From: Agarivorans gilvus
Lineage (GTDB): Bacteria > Pseudomonadota > Gammaproteobacteria > Enterobacterales > Celerinatantimonadaceae
Direction: 5' to 3'
NCBI RefSeq assembly: GCF_001420915.1
Contig: NZ_CP013021.1
Coordinates: 3,279,501 to 3,343,500, forward strand
Length of the DNA stretch: 64,000 nt
Position 1 is the stretch's first letter; each line of letters begins with the position of its first letter. Shown here one piece after another: positions 45,133 to 53,517 of this stretch. The position numbers were made by a program, and so were the translations under genes. The notes below the pieces were generated by a model, which had not been told where the DNA came from, searched no databases, and saw only the letters and a list, made by a program, of their open reading frames with translations.

Positions 45133-45624
45133 ATGCGACTATGTTTAGCGCTGTGTTTGTTGGTGTGCTCATTTACTAGCGTGGCAAATCTAGCTAAGCC
45201 ACAAGGGCCAATAGTATTAACGGTGAGGGGCTTAATTGAAGAAACCAACAGGGGGAAAGATGCTGATTTTGATTTGGCCATGCTGCAGTCTCTGCCCCAG
45301 TACAATATAACCACACTTCATCCATGGATAGAGAGTCGGCATAGTTATAAAGGGCCGCGCTTGGCGGATGTGCTTAGTCAAGTAGGCGCTCACTCCCAGC
45401 AATTGACACTAGTGGCATTAAACGATTATCAAGTGGATTTGGATTTTGATGAGATTGCCAAGTTCAATCCGATATTGGCCTGGTCTGAAAACGATAGAGT
45501 GATGAAAGTGCGCGACAAAGGCCCGCTGTGGCTAATGCTGCCGATAGACGAGTATCCGGAGTTGCTACAGATACCATATAATGATTTTATGGTATGGCAA
45601 TTACGCAGCATTATTGTGAAGTGA
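45133..45624 (+). CDS. Periplasmic molybdopterin-oxidoreductase-fold protein
   Basis: The 163-residue protein has a signal peptide (MRLCLALCLLVCSFTSVA) followed by a domain resembling the sulfite-oxidase molybdopterin-binding fold (VLTVRGLIEE, YKGPRLADVLSQVG, LVALNDYQVDLD, MKVRDKGPLWLMLPIDEYPE). The molybdenum-ligating cysteine is absent, so it may bind a ligand rather than catalyse. AGGAGG precedes the ATG at ideal spacing. The GGDEF/EAL gene begins 12 bases downstream, so this protein is probably its periplasmic input partner. Confidence 0.78.
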   Translation: MRLCLALCLLVCSFTSVANLAKPQGPIVLTVRGLIEETNRGKDADFDLAMLQSLPQYNITTLHPWIESRHSYKGPRLADVLSQVGAHSQQLTLVALNDYQVDLDFDEIAKFNPILAWSENDRVMKVRDKGPLWLMLPIDEYPELLQIPYNDFMVWQLRSIIVK

Positions 45625-45636
45625 GTTTAAACACGG

Positions 45637-47541
45637 ATGAATTGGCTTACGAAGCTTCCCCCAAAATATAAAAAGCTACTCATTTCACTAGTGATTTTAC
45701 TCTTTGTGGTGAGTGCCATAATTAGTGTCTATCAGTTGAGGCAGATCATTCAACTGCTGGAGTCGCCTAAATCGACTACCTCTTGGTCGGTGGTGCAATT
45801 ACAAATGGAGCATCGGCGTTTCATTAATAGCCTCGAGTTATACCGCTTAGGTGGCGTAGAAAAGAGTGAGGTGATGTTTCGTTACGACATTCTTTGGAGC
45901 CGTTTCCCGGTGCTATTAGAAGGGCAAGAAAATGCCGAGTTTCAAAAGATCAGTTCTGCCAAGCAATTAGTATATGAACTGTTTCATGAAGTGCAGCGTA
46001 TAGAGCCTCTATTAGAAGCCTTACCCCCAAATCACGAGAAGTTTGAACTGTTAATCGAGCAGCTTAGTGTATACGCAGCGCCACTCAACTCCTTGGTGAT
46101 CAGAGAGTTTCAGCGGAATAGCGAGTTTGATAAAAAAACCGATTTTAAGCTGTTGCAACTGCAATTATTCCTCTCATTTGCGATTGGCGCATTGCTCATT
46201 TGCGGCTCCATCTTGATTGTGATGATAGTGCGGGAAAATCACATTAATCGTTATTTGGCTAATCATGACGTGTTAACCGGCTTGCCTAATCGCGCCGGCC
46301 TGCGCGAATTTATTGCTAGTGTTGATGGCGAGCGCGGTGAATACGCAATTATGGTGCTGGACTTAAATGGTTTTAAGAATATTAATGACAGTTATGGCCA
46401 TGATTATGGTGATCGTATTTTAAACGTGGTTGCTCAGCGTTTACAGGGGCAAATGCGTAGCTGTGACTTTTTAGTGCGCTTGGGAGGGGATGAGTTTGCC
46501 ATTGTTCAAACTCAGGTGCGCTCTGCCGAAGATTGCTCTGGCTTTGCTCAGCGACTGATTAATATTGTCGAAAAACCTATGTCCTTAGAAGGTCGAGAAT
46601 GCTTTGTTGGTACCAGTATTGGCATTAGCATGGCGTTGGATCAAGATAACGACTGGCTCACTATTTTGGGCCAGGCTGATACCGCTATGTATCAGGCCAA
46701 ACAGGCCCGCGGCAGCGCTTGGCGCTTTTACGAAGGGAAAATGCAACGCTTAAAAGAGCGTGAGCAACTATTATTGAGCCAATTTAGAGAGGCCCTTGGC
46801 GAACACAAGCTGAGTCTGTTTTATCAGCCAATTGTTGATTTAGCCGATGATAAAGTGGTGGGGGCAGAGGTACAAGCGAGTTGGTTACATCCTGACTATG
46901 GTTGGGTTGAGCATGCTGAGTTGGTGGATATTGCCCATTCCTGTGGGGCCGTGGTTAACTTTGAATCCTGGGTATTGAGTAGCGCCGCTCAGCAATTGAA
47001 GCGCTGGCAGCATAGTGTGGCCACTGAGTTACGTTTAGTGGTGCCGATTTCATCTTCAACTTTGCATAGCGATTTTTTGGTTCTGGTGAATCGAGTCTTA
47101 ATTGAAAGCCGTATTCTTCCGCAACGCTTAATCCTTAATATTATCGACAGTCATCAACCTTTGTTGTTAGATAGTGTTGATGCCATCTGTGAGCTGCGCC
47201 GAATTGGTGTTAGTTTGTCCTTAGATAACTTTGGCAGCGCCGAATGCCCATTAGAGTTGCTAAAACATATTCCCGTGCAGTATTTACGTGGGGCTAAAGG
47301 CTTAATGGCTGATTTAGTGGGAGCTAATGATAAGTGCCCTATGCTGATGGCGACGGTGTTGTTTGCCGAGCGCTTAGGCCTAAAATTGATGTTGGATGGC
47401 GTTGAAAATCAACAGCATTTAACGCAGCTAAAAGAGGTGTCAAAGCAGGTTTGGGTGCTGGGCTCGGCTGTTGCTGAATGGGCGCCAGCCGAGTCGTTCT
47501 CAAAGTATTTACAGCAGTCGTTTGAACAGCCTGCTAGCTAA
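45637..47541 (+). CDS. Membrane diguanylate cyclase with degenerate EAL domain
   Basis: The 634 residues comprise an N-terminal helix (about 14-34), a periplasmic helical sensor of about 140 residues, a second helix (LSFAIGALLICGSILIVMIV), a GGDEF domain and an EAL-like domain. The GGDEF site is intact (RLGGDEFAIVQ) and an inhibitory RxxD site (RSCD) sits five residues before it. In the EAL part the signature reads AEVQASW, DDFG is DNFG, the KID lysine is lost (LRGAKG) and AEGVE is LDGVE. It therefore probably makes c-di-GMP and does not degrade it. It is coupled to the molybdopterin-fold gene. Confidence 0.9.
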   Translation: MNWLTKLPPKYKKLLISLVILLFVVSAIISVYQLRQIIQLLESPKSTTSWSVVQLQMEHRRFINSLELYRLGGVEKSEVMFRYDILWSRFPVLLEGQENAEFQKISSAKQLVYELFHEVQRIEPLLEALPPNHEKFELLIEQLSVYAAPLNSLVIREFQRNSEFDKKTDFKLLQLQLFLSFAIGALLICGSILIVMIVRENHINRYLANHDVLTGLPNRAGLREFIASVDGERGEYAIMVLDLNGFKNINDSYGHDYGDRILNVVAQRLQGQMRSCDFLVRLGGDEFAIVQTQVRSAEDCSGFAQRLINIVEKPMSLEGRECFVGTSIGISMALDQDNDWLTILGQADTAMYQAKQARGSAWRFYEGKMQRLKEREQLLLSQFREALGEHKLSLFYQPIVDLADDKVVGAEVQASWLHPDYGWVEHAELVDIAHSCGAVVNFESWVLSSAAQQLKRWQHSVATELRLVVPISSSTLHSDFLVLVNRVLIESRILPQRLILNIIDSHQPLLLDSVDAICELRRIGVSLSLDNFGSAECPLELLKHIPVQYLRGAKGLMADLVGANDKCPMLMATVLFAERLGLKLMLDGVENQQHLTQLKEVSKQVWVLGSAVAEWAPAESFSKYLQQSFEQPAS

Positions 47542-47852
47542 CGAGCAAGAGCTTTGAAGTCAACCAAGAGTTTGTGCATTTGCTCTAGCTTAGCCACGAT
47601 GATTTTAAGTTGAGTGACGAAGTGCTCGTCATCTTGGCTTTCTTGTAATAACACTAAATCACTAGCCAGCTCCTCCACATAAGGTAAAAACTCGCGGTGC
47701 TGCTGCTTAAATAAGCTGTCTTTAAATAGGGCGCTAAATTTGGCATTCCCCTCTTGTTGTTGTTGCTTTAATACCGCGTCAGCATCAATGGCTTTGTGGT
47801 AAATATCTTTCAAGTTTGCTTGTATTTGCTCAATGAGCTTGGTTTTATCCAT
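47538..47852 (-). CDS. Small all-helical protein of unknown function
   Basis: The 104-residue protein is predicted helical throughout, with heptad-like regions (IEQIQANLKDIYHKAI, QLKIIVAKLEQMHKLLVDF) and no signal peptide. It overlaps the end of the convergent GGDEF gene by four bases and lies downstream of epmB on the same strand. A PriC-like fold is conceivable, but no specific motif supports it. Confidence 0.55.
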   Translation of the reverse strand: MDKTKLIEQIQANLKDIYHKAIDADAVLKQQQQEGNAKFSALFKDSLFKQQHREFLPYVEELASDLVLLQESQDDEHFVTQLKIIVAKLEQMHKLLVDFKALAR

Positions 47853-47931
47853 GAATGAGTCACTGTAGTTGGGTGAAGACTTTATACGATAAAGTGAACT
47901 TTACTGCGCTATTTCACCAGTTTGTTTTAGT

Positions 47932-48954
47932 TTAGCTCAAGCCAATATCAATTGGCGTTTTACTGTGTTCCCCTGCTTGCTCTCTGGCTAAACGGGGTAC
48001 TAAAAAGCCGGGTAAGACCTTATACAGCTGGCGCATAATGGCCACTGCTTGTTGCTGCTCTAGGTCGAAATGGGCCGCACCGCTTACTTTATCGAGTAAG
48101 AATAAGTAATAGGGGAGGATGTTAGCAGAAAATAAGGCTTCGCTCAGCTGTGCTAAACATTCTGCATTGTCGTTAATGCCTTTTAGCAGCACACTCTGGT
48201 TGAGTAGAGTGATGCCCGCTTGTGATAGTTTGTTAAAGGCCTCGTTAAGCTCTGCATTAATTTCGTTGGGGTGGTTAATATGACTGACAACAATCACCTT
48301 TAAACGACGATTTGTCAGTAGCTGCACTAACTCATCGCTGACGCGATTGGGCAATACCACCGGTAAACGGGTGTGGATCCTTAAGCGGCTTAAGTGAGGG
48401 ATCTGCTCGAGTTGCTCAATTAACCAAGTGAGTTGTTGATCGTTGGCCATGAGTGGGTCGCCACCACTGAAGATCACCTCGTTAATTTTGTTATCTCGCT
48501 GAATATAGTCCAAGGCTTGCTGCCAGCCTTGTTTAGAAGGACTGTTGTCTTGATAAGGGAAGTGGCGACGAAAGCAGTAGCGACAGTTTACCGCGCAGCC
48601 TGCTCTAACAATAAATAGTACTCGGCTTTGGTATTTGTGTAATAGGCCTGGTACTGCGGCTTGATGCTCTTGCAGGGGATCTTCGCTAAATCCGGCGGCT
48701 TCAATAAATTCTGCGCGTAGGGGTAATACTTGCAGGAGCAAGGGGTCATTCGCTTGGCCTTTTTGCATGCGTTGGGCGAAGCTGAGTGGAACACGCATCG
48801 GGAACAATTTACGTGCTGCTATGTCTTGCTGATAGTTTTCTGCGTCTAGTTGCAGGTAATCCAGTAAATCTTTGGGATCTGTGAAGGCATTTGCCAGCTC
48901 TTTTTGCCAATTTCCCTGCACAGCAGCGCCGTTTCGCGGTATTATTCGCAGCAT
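47932..48954 (-). CDS. epmB: EF-P beta-lysylation radical-SAM aminomutase
   Basis: Converts (S)-alpha-lysine to (R)-beta-lysine, which EpmA then attaches to elongation factor P. The radical-SAM site CAVNCRYCFRR (CxxxCxxC) and the FSGGDPLM motif are clear, in about 340 residues typical of YjeK. Start at 48954 (MLRIIPRN) fits the family; an in-frame TTG further up would overlap the efp ribosome site. It is divergent from efp with 33 bases between them, the classic arrangement. Confidence 0.96.
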   Translation of the reverse strand: MLRIIPRNGAAVQGNWQKELANAFTDPKDLLDYLQLDAENYQQDIAARKLFPMRVPLSFAQRMQKGQANDPLLLQVLPLRAEFIEAAGFSEDPLQEHQAAVPGLLHKYQSRVLFIVRAGCAVNCRYCFRRHFPYQDNSPSKQGWQQALDYIQRDNKINEVIFSGGDPLMANDQQLTWLIEQLEQIPHLSRLRIHTRLPVVLPNRVSDELVQLLTNRRLKVIVVSHINHPNEINAELNEAFNKLSQAGITLLNQSVLLKGINDNAECLAQLSEALFSANILPYYLFLLDKVSGAAHFDLEQQQAVAIMRQLYKVLPGFLVPRLAREQAGEHSKTPIDIGLS

Positions 48955-48987
48955 TAAATTGAAATTACCTTGTAAGTAGAGGACCAA

Positions 48988-49554
48988 ATGGCGTCATATA
49001 GTACCAGTGAATTCAAAGGCGGGCTAAAAATTATGCTCGACGGCGAGCCTTATGCAATCTTAGAAAATGAATTTGTTAAGCCAGGTAAAGGGCAGGCATT
49101 TAACCGCGTTAAGTTACGCCGCTTGTTAACTGGCAAGGTTATTGAGAAAACCTTTAAGTCGGGTGAGTCTGTAGAGTCGGCCGATGTAATGGATCACGAA
49201 TTGGCCTATCTATACAACGATGGTGAATTCTACCACTTCATGAACAACGATACTTTTGAACAAATTGCCGCTGATGAAAAAGCCGTGGGCGAAGCTGCCA
49301 AATGGTTGGTTGAGCAAGATGTTTGTGTCATCACCACCTGGAATGAAAACCCAATTGCAGTGACGCCACCTAACTTTGTGGAGTTAGAAGTGACAGAAAC
49401 AGACCCTGGTCTTAAAGGCGATACTGCAGGCACCGGCGGTAAACCTGCTACTTTGAGCACTGGTGCCGTGGTTCGAGTGCCGTTGTTCATTCAAATTGGT
49501 GAAGTGGTAAAAGTGGATACGCGTAGCGCTGAATACGTAGGCCGTGTGAAGTAA
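48988..49554 (+). CDS. efp: Elongation factor P
   Basis: The 188-residue factor relieves ribosome stalling at polyproline stretches. The lysine to be modified is Lys34 in the loop KPGKGQAFNR, matching the EpmA/EpmB class. The three beta-barrel domains (KOW-like, then two OB folds) are all present and the C-terminus (DTRSAEYVGRVK) is standard. GAGGA precedes the ATG. Both modification genes lie in this window. Confidence 0.98.
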   Translation: MASYSTSEFKGGLKIMLDGEPYAILENEFVKPGKGQAFNRVKLRRLLTGKVIEKTFKSGESVESADVMDHELAYLYNDGEFYHFMNNDTFEQIAADEKAVGEAAKWLVEQDVCVITTWNENPIAVTPPNFVELEVTETDPGLKGDTAGTGGKPATLSTGAVVRVPLFIQIGEVVKVDTRSAEYVGRVK

Positions 49555-49577
49555 GCCAATAGCTTAAAAATGCGGGA

Positions 49578-49606
49578 AAAGGGTGGCTTAGGTCACCCTT
49601 TTTTTA
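49578..49606 (+). terminator. Terminator of efp
   Basis: AAAGGGTG and its partner CACCCTTT form a stem ending in a seven-T run, about 25 bases after the efp stop. Confidence 0.9.
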
Positions 49607-49785
49607 TGTGGCGTTACTTATCCAAACTAGCGATATTCGCTGTATTTATAGATGAAAATTATGTTTTCCAGTTGAAAAAATAATCACTATCTCTCATTTT
49701 GATTTAGGTCAAAATTCAACTTTGCTTAAACCGAGCTTGTCTGCAATGCTTAATCTACCACCCACTTAGTGATAAAAAGGTTAAA

Positions 49786-50007
49786 ATGATGGATGTAGTT
49801 GCTGACGCGCCCACCGCACATATTAACAAACGCTATTCAAATCGATTGAGTTTCGCCAAAGGTGGAGGGGATTACCCTACCGGCGTGTTTGAGCAGTTGG
49901 CATGTAAAGAAGCAGAGTTAGAATTACTTAAACAAAGAGAAATGCAATTAGAATCAGAGATCCACTCACTCAAGCGAAACTGTCAGAGAGATTTAAAAGC
50001 GGGCTAA
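49786..50007 (+). CDS. Small protein with C-terminal coiled coil, unknown
   Basis: A 73-residue product: a short N-terminal part with a glycine-rich patch (FAKGGGDYPTGVF), then a coiled coil (CKEAELELLKQREMQLESEIHSLK). AAAGG lies upstream and a terminator overlaps its stop, which supports a real gene. Two adjacent ATGs are possible. The pattern resembles proteobacterial proteins of unknown role. Confidence 0.6.
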   Translation: MMDVVADAPTAHINKRYSNRLSFAKGGGDYPTGVFEQLACKEAELELLKQREMQLESEIHSLKRNCQRDLKAG

Positions 50008-50025
50008 AATTAAGCCCGCTTGTTT
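49997..50025 (+). terminator. Terminator overlapping the stop of the small coiled-coil gene
   Basis: AAGCGGGCT and AGCCCGCTT form a nine-pair stem followed by TGTTTT; the left arm contains the last codons of the gene. Confidence 0.8.
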
Positions 50026-50035
50026 TAATGGCTAT

Positions 50036-50389
50036 TTACAGTAAGCCTAGTAAGAGCAAGGTGGCGCAGGCTACTGAACCTGCAAAGGCCACTCCATAAA
50101 AGATCGCTTTTACTAGGTTTCCCGCATGTATCCCAAAGTCATGTAGCGCGTGGTATAAGCGGTGCATGCAAAGCCACAGCGGCAAGCTAACAATAATCCA
50201 AATTAGCGCGGCGCCAAACCAGTTTTGTGAAAAGGCTAAGATCCGCTCGTAGGAGAACTGCTCTATTGGAATAATGCCCAGCGGCACCAATAAGCCAGTA
50301 ATTAATATTGCGATAGGTGTAAACAGGGCCGCTACCATGCCGCCGGCGCCAAACATTCCCCAAAATACCGGTTCGTTAGAACGTTTCAT
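50036..50389 (-). CDS. frdD: Fumarate reductase membrane subunit D
   Basis: The 117-residue subunit has three membrane helices (around GMVAALFTPIAILITGLLVPLG, ALIWIIVSLPLWLCMHR, IFYGVAFAGSVACATLLLLG) and starts with the family-typical NEPVFWGMFGAGGMVAAL. With FrdC it anchors the FrdAB catalytic pair and binds menaquinol. It is the last gene of the frdABCD operon, nine bases after frdC. Confidence 0.96.
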   Translation of the reverse strand: MKRSNEPVFWGMFGAGGMVAALFTPIAILITGLLVPLGIIPIEQFSYERILAFSQNWFGAALIWIIVSLPLWLCMHRLYHALHDFGIHAGNLVKAIFYGVAFAGSVACATLLLLGLL

Positions 50390-50398
50390 TTGTTTCTC

Positions 50399-50788
50399 CT
50401 AAATCAATACTAAAACTAGGCCAGCTAAGCTAATCAGCGCTAGAGCTGCGTACATCCCTGTCACAATCCAGTTGTCTGGAATGCGCTTTTGGCCAATCCA
50501 TAGGTTGGCTGCTTTGGGTGCTAGATTAAACCAGGTGACGCTGTGGTATAGCGTCCACACTAGGCTAAGCAGATGAAACAGCAGCCAAGCAGGGTGGCTC
50601 ATTACCTCCAACCAGCTGTTAAATGCTGCTGCGCCTTGGCTTAAACGAAACAGGCCAAATAACAATACGAAGCTGTAGATGGCAATAACGAGGCTGGAGC
50701 CTTCACGAATAATGTACTTGGTATGAAAAGTATTCTTGAGCCACCAAGTTGCCCCCATTTTTCGAACATAAGGTTTACGTTTGCTCAT
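50399..50788 (-). CDS. frdC: Fumarate reductase membrane subunit C
   Basis: 129 residues with three membrane helices. The N-terminus KRKPYVRKMGATWWLKN and the LFHLLSLVWTLYHSVTWF segment with its conserved His match FrdC. The ATG at 50788 is two bases from the frdB stop; an apparent upstream extension of the frame lies inside frdB and is rejected. Confidence 0.96.
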   Translation of the reverse strand: MSKRKPYVRKMGATWWLKNTFHTKYIIREGSSLVIAIYSFVLLFGLFRLSQGAAAFNSWLEVMSHPAWLLFHLLSLVWTLYHSVTWFNLAPKAANLWIGQKRIPDNWIVTGMYAALALISLAGLVLVLI

Positions 50789-50790
50789 GC

Positions 50791-51525
50791 TTACTCTCCT
50801 GGTTTGAACATGGCTATCACATAGTCTTTGGCGCTTTCGACTTTGCCAAGTTGAATCGCTGCCGCGGGATCCACGTCTTTTGGACAGACTTGCGAGCAAT
50901 AACCAACAAAGGTACAACCCCATGCGCCTTCTTCAGCGTTAACGATTTTCATTCGCTCGGCCTTGCCCTTATCGCGGCTATCTTGGTTGTAACGATGCAG
51001 TAGAGCCAGCGCTGCCGGTCCAGTGAAAGAGTTATCTAGGCCGTATTGTGGGCAAGCTGCGTAACACAAGCCGCAATTTATACACATAGAAAATTGTTTA
51101 TACTGGGCCAGCTGTTTCGGACTTTGATTATGACAACCGTCTTCGAGAGAGGCTGGTTGATCATTGATGATGTAGGGCTTAATCGCTTCCAACTTCGCAA
51201 TGAAGTCACTCATGTCTACCACTAAGTCTCGCTCGATGGGGAAGTTGGCTAAGGCCTCTATTTTCATTCCCTCGGGGTAGTCACGCAGGAAGGTTTTACA
51301 ACCAAGCTTAGGAATGCCGTTGACCATCATGCCGCAGCTTCCACAAATTGCCATGCGGCAAGACCAGCGGTAACTAAGGGTAGGATCTAATTCGTCTTTA
51401 ATGTAAGCCAGTGCTTCGAGTACCGACATTTCGCGAGTGTAAGGCACGTCGTAGCTTTGCCAAACAGGTTCTTGGTCGGTTTCTGGGCGGTAGCGCAGAA
51501 TATCGATTTTCATTACATCAGCCAT
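50791..51525 (-). CDS. frdB: Fumarate reductase iron-sulfur subunit
   Basis: About 244 residues. The N-terminal ferredoxin domain has the [2Fe-2S] motif CRMAICGSCGMMVNG with a fourth Cys in GCKTF. The C-terminal domain has CINCGLCYAACPQ and CSQVCPKDVDP for the [4Fe-4S] and [3Fe-4S] clusters. It passes electrons from menaquinol to FrdA. The ATG at 51525 lies next to the frdA stop, so translation is probably coupled. Confidence 0.97.
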   Translation of the reverse strand: MADVMKIDILRYRPETDQEPVWQSYDVPYTREMSVLEALAYIKDELDPTLSYRWSCRMAICGSCGMMVNGIPKLGCKTFLRDYPEGMKIEALANFPIERDLVVDMSDFIAKLEAIKPYIINDQPASLEDGCHNQSPKQLAQYKQFSMCINCGLCYAACPQYGLDNSFTGPAALALLHRYNQDSRDKGKAERMKIVNAEEGAWGCTFVGYCSQVCPKDVDPAAAIQLGKVESAKDYVIAMFKPGE

Positions 51526-51526
51526 A

Positions 51527-53320
51527 TTAGTTTGCCTCCGCTTGTTTTTTTGCAGCTTCTTGAGCATCGGCCGCGGCGCCATATACGCGCTCGGCAGGCG
51601 CCGATTTAGTGATTTTTACATCACTGTAGCTAATTTCGGGGGCGTCATCTGGGCGGTATTTTGCCAGTGTATGCTTCAAGTAATTTTCGTCGTCACGCTG
51701 TTCGTAACCGTCGATACGTTGATGCGAACCGCGGCTTTCTTTACGGTTGATAGCCGATACAGCCATCGCTTCGGCTACATCGAGTAAGTAGCCTAGCTCT
51801 ACTGCATATAACCACTCGGTATTAAATACTTCGCTATCATCAACTAGCTTGATGTTTTTATAGCGTTGTTTTAATTCGGCAATTTTATCAATGGTTTGCT
51901 GCATGGTTTCTGCGGTGCGGTAAATGCCTACGCCCGCTTCCATGGTGCGGCCTAATTCATTACGAATGTCGGCGGGCTTTTCTTCACCTTGGGTATTCTT
52001 TAGTGCTTGGTAGTTGGCCAAAATTTGTTCGGCTTTGGCTAGCAATGGGGCGCTGTCATCGTGCTCAGTGACAATGGCGTTGCGCGCAGCCGATTCGCCG
52101 GCGACTTGACCGAATACGGTAATTTCGGTGAGAGAGTTAGAGCCTAAGCGGTTAGCGCCATGTAGACCCACTGAAGAACACTCGCCGGCGGCATACAAGC
52201 CTTTCAAGGATGTGGCGCAACGACCATCGGTTTCAATGCCACCCATGGTGTAGTGAACGGTGGGGCGCACTGGAATCGGTTCTTTTACTGGGTCAACGCC
52301 CATGTAGGCCTTAGCCAATTCACAAATAAAGGGTAGACGCTCGTGTAAGTAATCAGCGCCTAAGTGAGTTAAGTCAAGATTGACATAGTCGCCGTTGGGG
52401 CCTTCTATGGTGCGTCCTAGTTGTGCTTCTTGCCAGAAACATTGGCTTAAGCGATCACGTGGACCCAGTTCCATGTATTTGTTTTTAGGCTCGCCAACTG
52501 GGGTTTCTGGCCCTAAGCCGTAGTCTTGTAGATAGCGGTAGCCGTCTTTGTTGGTCAAGATACCGCCTTCGCCGCGACAGCCTTCGGTCATTAGAATGCC
52601 TGAGCCGGGTAAGCCAGTGGGATGATATTGAACAAATTCCATATCGCGAAGCGCGACCCCGTGGCGGTAGGCCAGCGCCATACCGTCACCGGTCACGATG
52701 CCACCGTTAGTATTAAAACGATATACGCGGCCGGCGCCACCGGTGGCAATAATTACCGATTTTGCTTGAATCAACTTAGCTATGCCTTCGGCGATGTCTA
52801 AGGCGATTACGCCTTTGGCTTGCCCATCTTCTACGATTAAATCGAGAACGAAGTGCTCATCAAAGCGTTTGATACTGGGATACTTGGTTGAGGTTTGAAA
52901 TAGCGTATGAAGAATATGAAATCCGCTTTTGTCTGCGGCAAACCAAGTGCGTTCTATTTTCATTCCACCAAAACGGCGCACATTTACCGTACCGTCGGGG
53001 CGACGTGACCAGGGACAACCCCAGTGTTCTAGTTGAGTGAGTTCTTTAGGCGCTCGCTCTACAAAGAATTCAACCACGTCTTGCTCGCATAACCAGTCAC
53101 CGCCGGATACGGTGTCATTAAAATGGTTATCGTAGCTGTCATGGTCTTGTGCGACACCAGCTGCTCCGCCCTCTGCGGCAACGGTGTGGCTGCGCATTGG
53201 GTAAACTTTTGAAATGAGCGCTACCTCAAGCTCTGGGTGTTGCTCTGCTACTTCAATAGCGGCTCGCAAACCTGCCCCACCTGCGCCAACAATAGCGACA
53301 TCGGTTTTGATTACTTCCAC
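51527..53320 (-). CDS. frdA: Fumarate reductase flavoprotein subunit, GTG start
   Basis: Reduces fumarate to succinate in anaerobic respiration. The FAD fold begins DVAIVGAGGAGLRAA; SHTVAAEGG contains the histidine that binds FAD covalently, and HPTGLPGSGIL and RPTVHYTMGGIE belong to the active-site region. A GTG at 53320 follows GAGGAG at ideal spacing and gives 597 residues, the family length. It leads frdABCD, divergent from epmA, with an FNR-like box upstream. Confidence 0.97.
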   Translation of the reverse strand: MEVIKTDVAIVGAGGAGLRAAIEVAEQHPELEVALISKVYPMRSHTVAAEGGAAGVAQDHDSYDNHFNDTVSGGDWLCEQDVVEFFVERAPKELTQLEHWGCPWSRRPDGTVNVRRFGGMKIERTWFAADKSGFHILHTLFQTSTKYPSIKRFDEHFVLDLIVEDGQAKGVIALDIAEGIAKLIQAKSVIIATGGAGRVYRFNTNGGIVTGDGMALAYRHGVALRDMEFVQYHPTGLPGSGILMTEGCRGEGGILTNKDGYRYLQDYGLGPETPVGEPKNKYMELGPRDRLSQCFWQEAQLGRTIEGPNGDYVNLDLTHLGADYLHERLPFICELAKAYMGVDPVKEPIPVRPTVHYTMGGIETDGRCATSLKGLYAAGECSSVGLHGANRLGSNSLTEITVFGQVAGESAARNAIVTEHDDSAPLLAKAEQILANYQALKNTQGEEKPADIRNELGRTMEAGVGIYRTAETMQQTIDKIAELKQRYKNIKLVDDSEVFNTEWLYAVELGYLLDVAEAMAVSAINRKESRGSHQRIDGYEQRDDENYLKHTLAKYRPDDAPEISYSDVKITKSAPAERVYGAAADAQEAAKKQAEAN

Positions 53321-53378
53321 GCTTTTCTCCTCACGAAATAAGCCTACAATGATTGTGCGGGTATTCACTTTTTGATGC

Positions 53379-53392
53379 TTGACCAAAATCAA
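53379..53392. promoter_or_regulatory. FNR-like box in the frdA-epmA intergenic region
   Basis: TTGACCAAAATCAA matches the FNR consensus TTGAT-N4-ATCAA at nine of ten positions. It lies about 59 bases upstream of the frdA start, suited to activate frdABCD under anaerobic conditions. The assignment to FNR rather than CRP rests on the consensus only. Confidence 0.65.
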
Positions 53393-53517
53393 ATATTGAC
53401 GCTACTTTGGCCAAGTCGCTGAGATAATTTAGCTTTTGCGATATAACTCCCGATTTTGTTAGCAAAATGGTATAAAAGCCCGCGATATTATCTAACCCTC
53501 TGCAGGAAACAATTTGC

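Noticed and set aside
50789..50923. Long N-terminal extension of FrdC
   Set aside because: The extension lies inside frdB in another frame; the ATG at 50788 gives the family-typical FrdC N-terminus.
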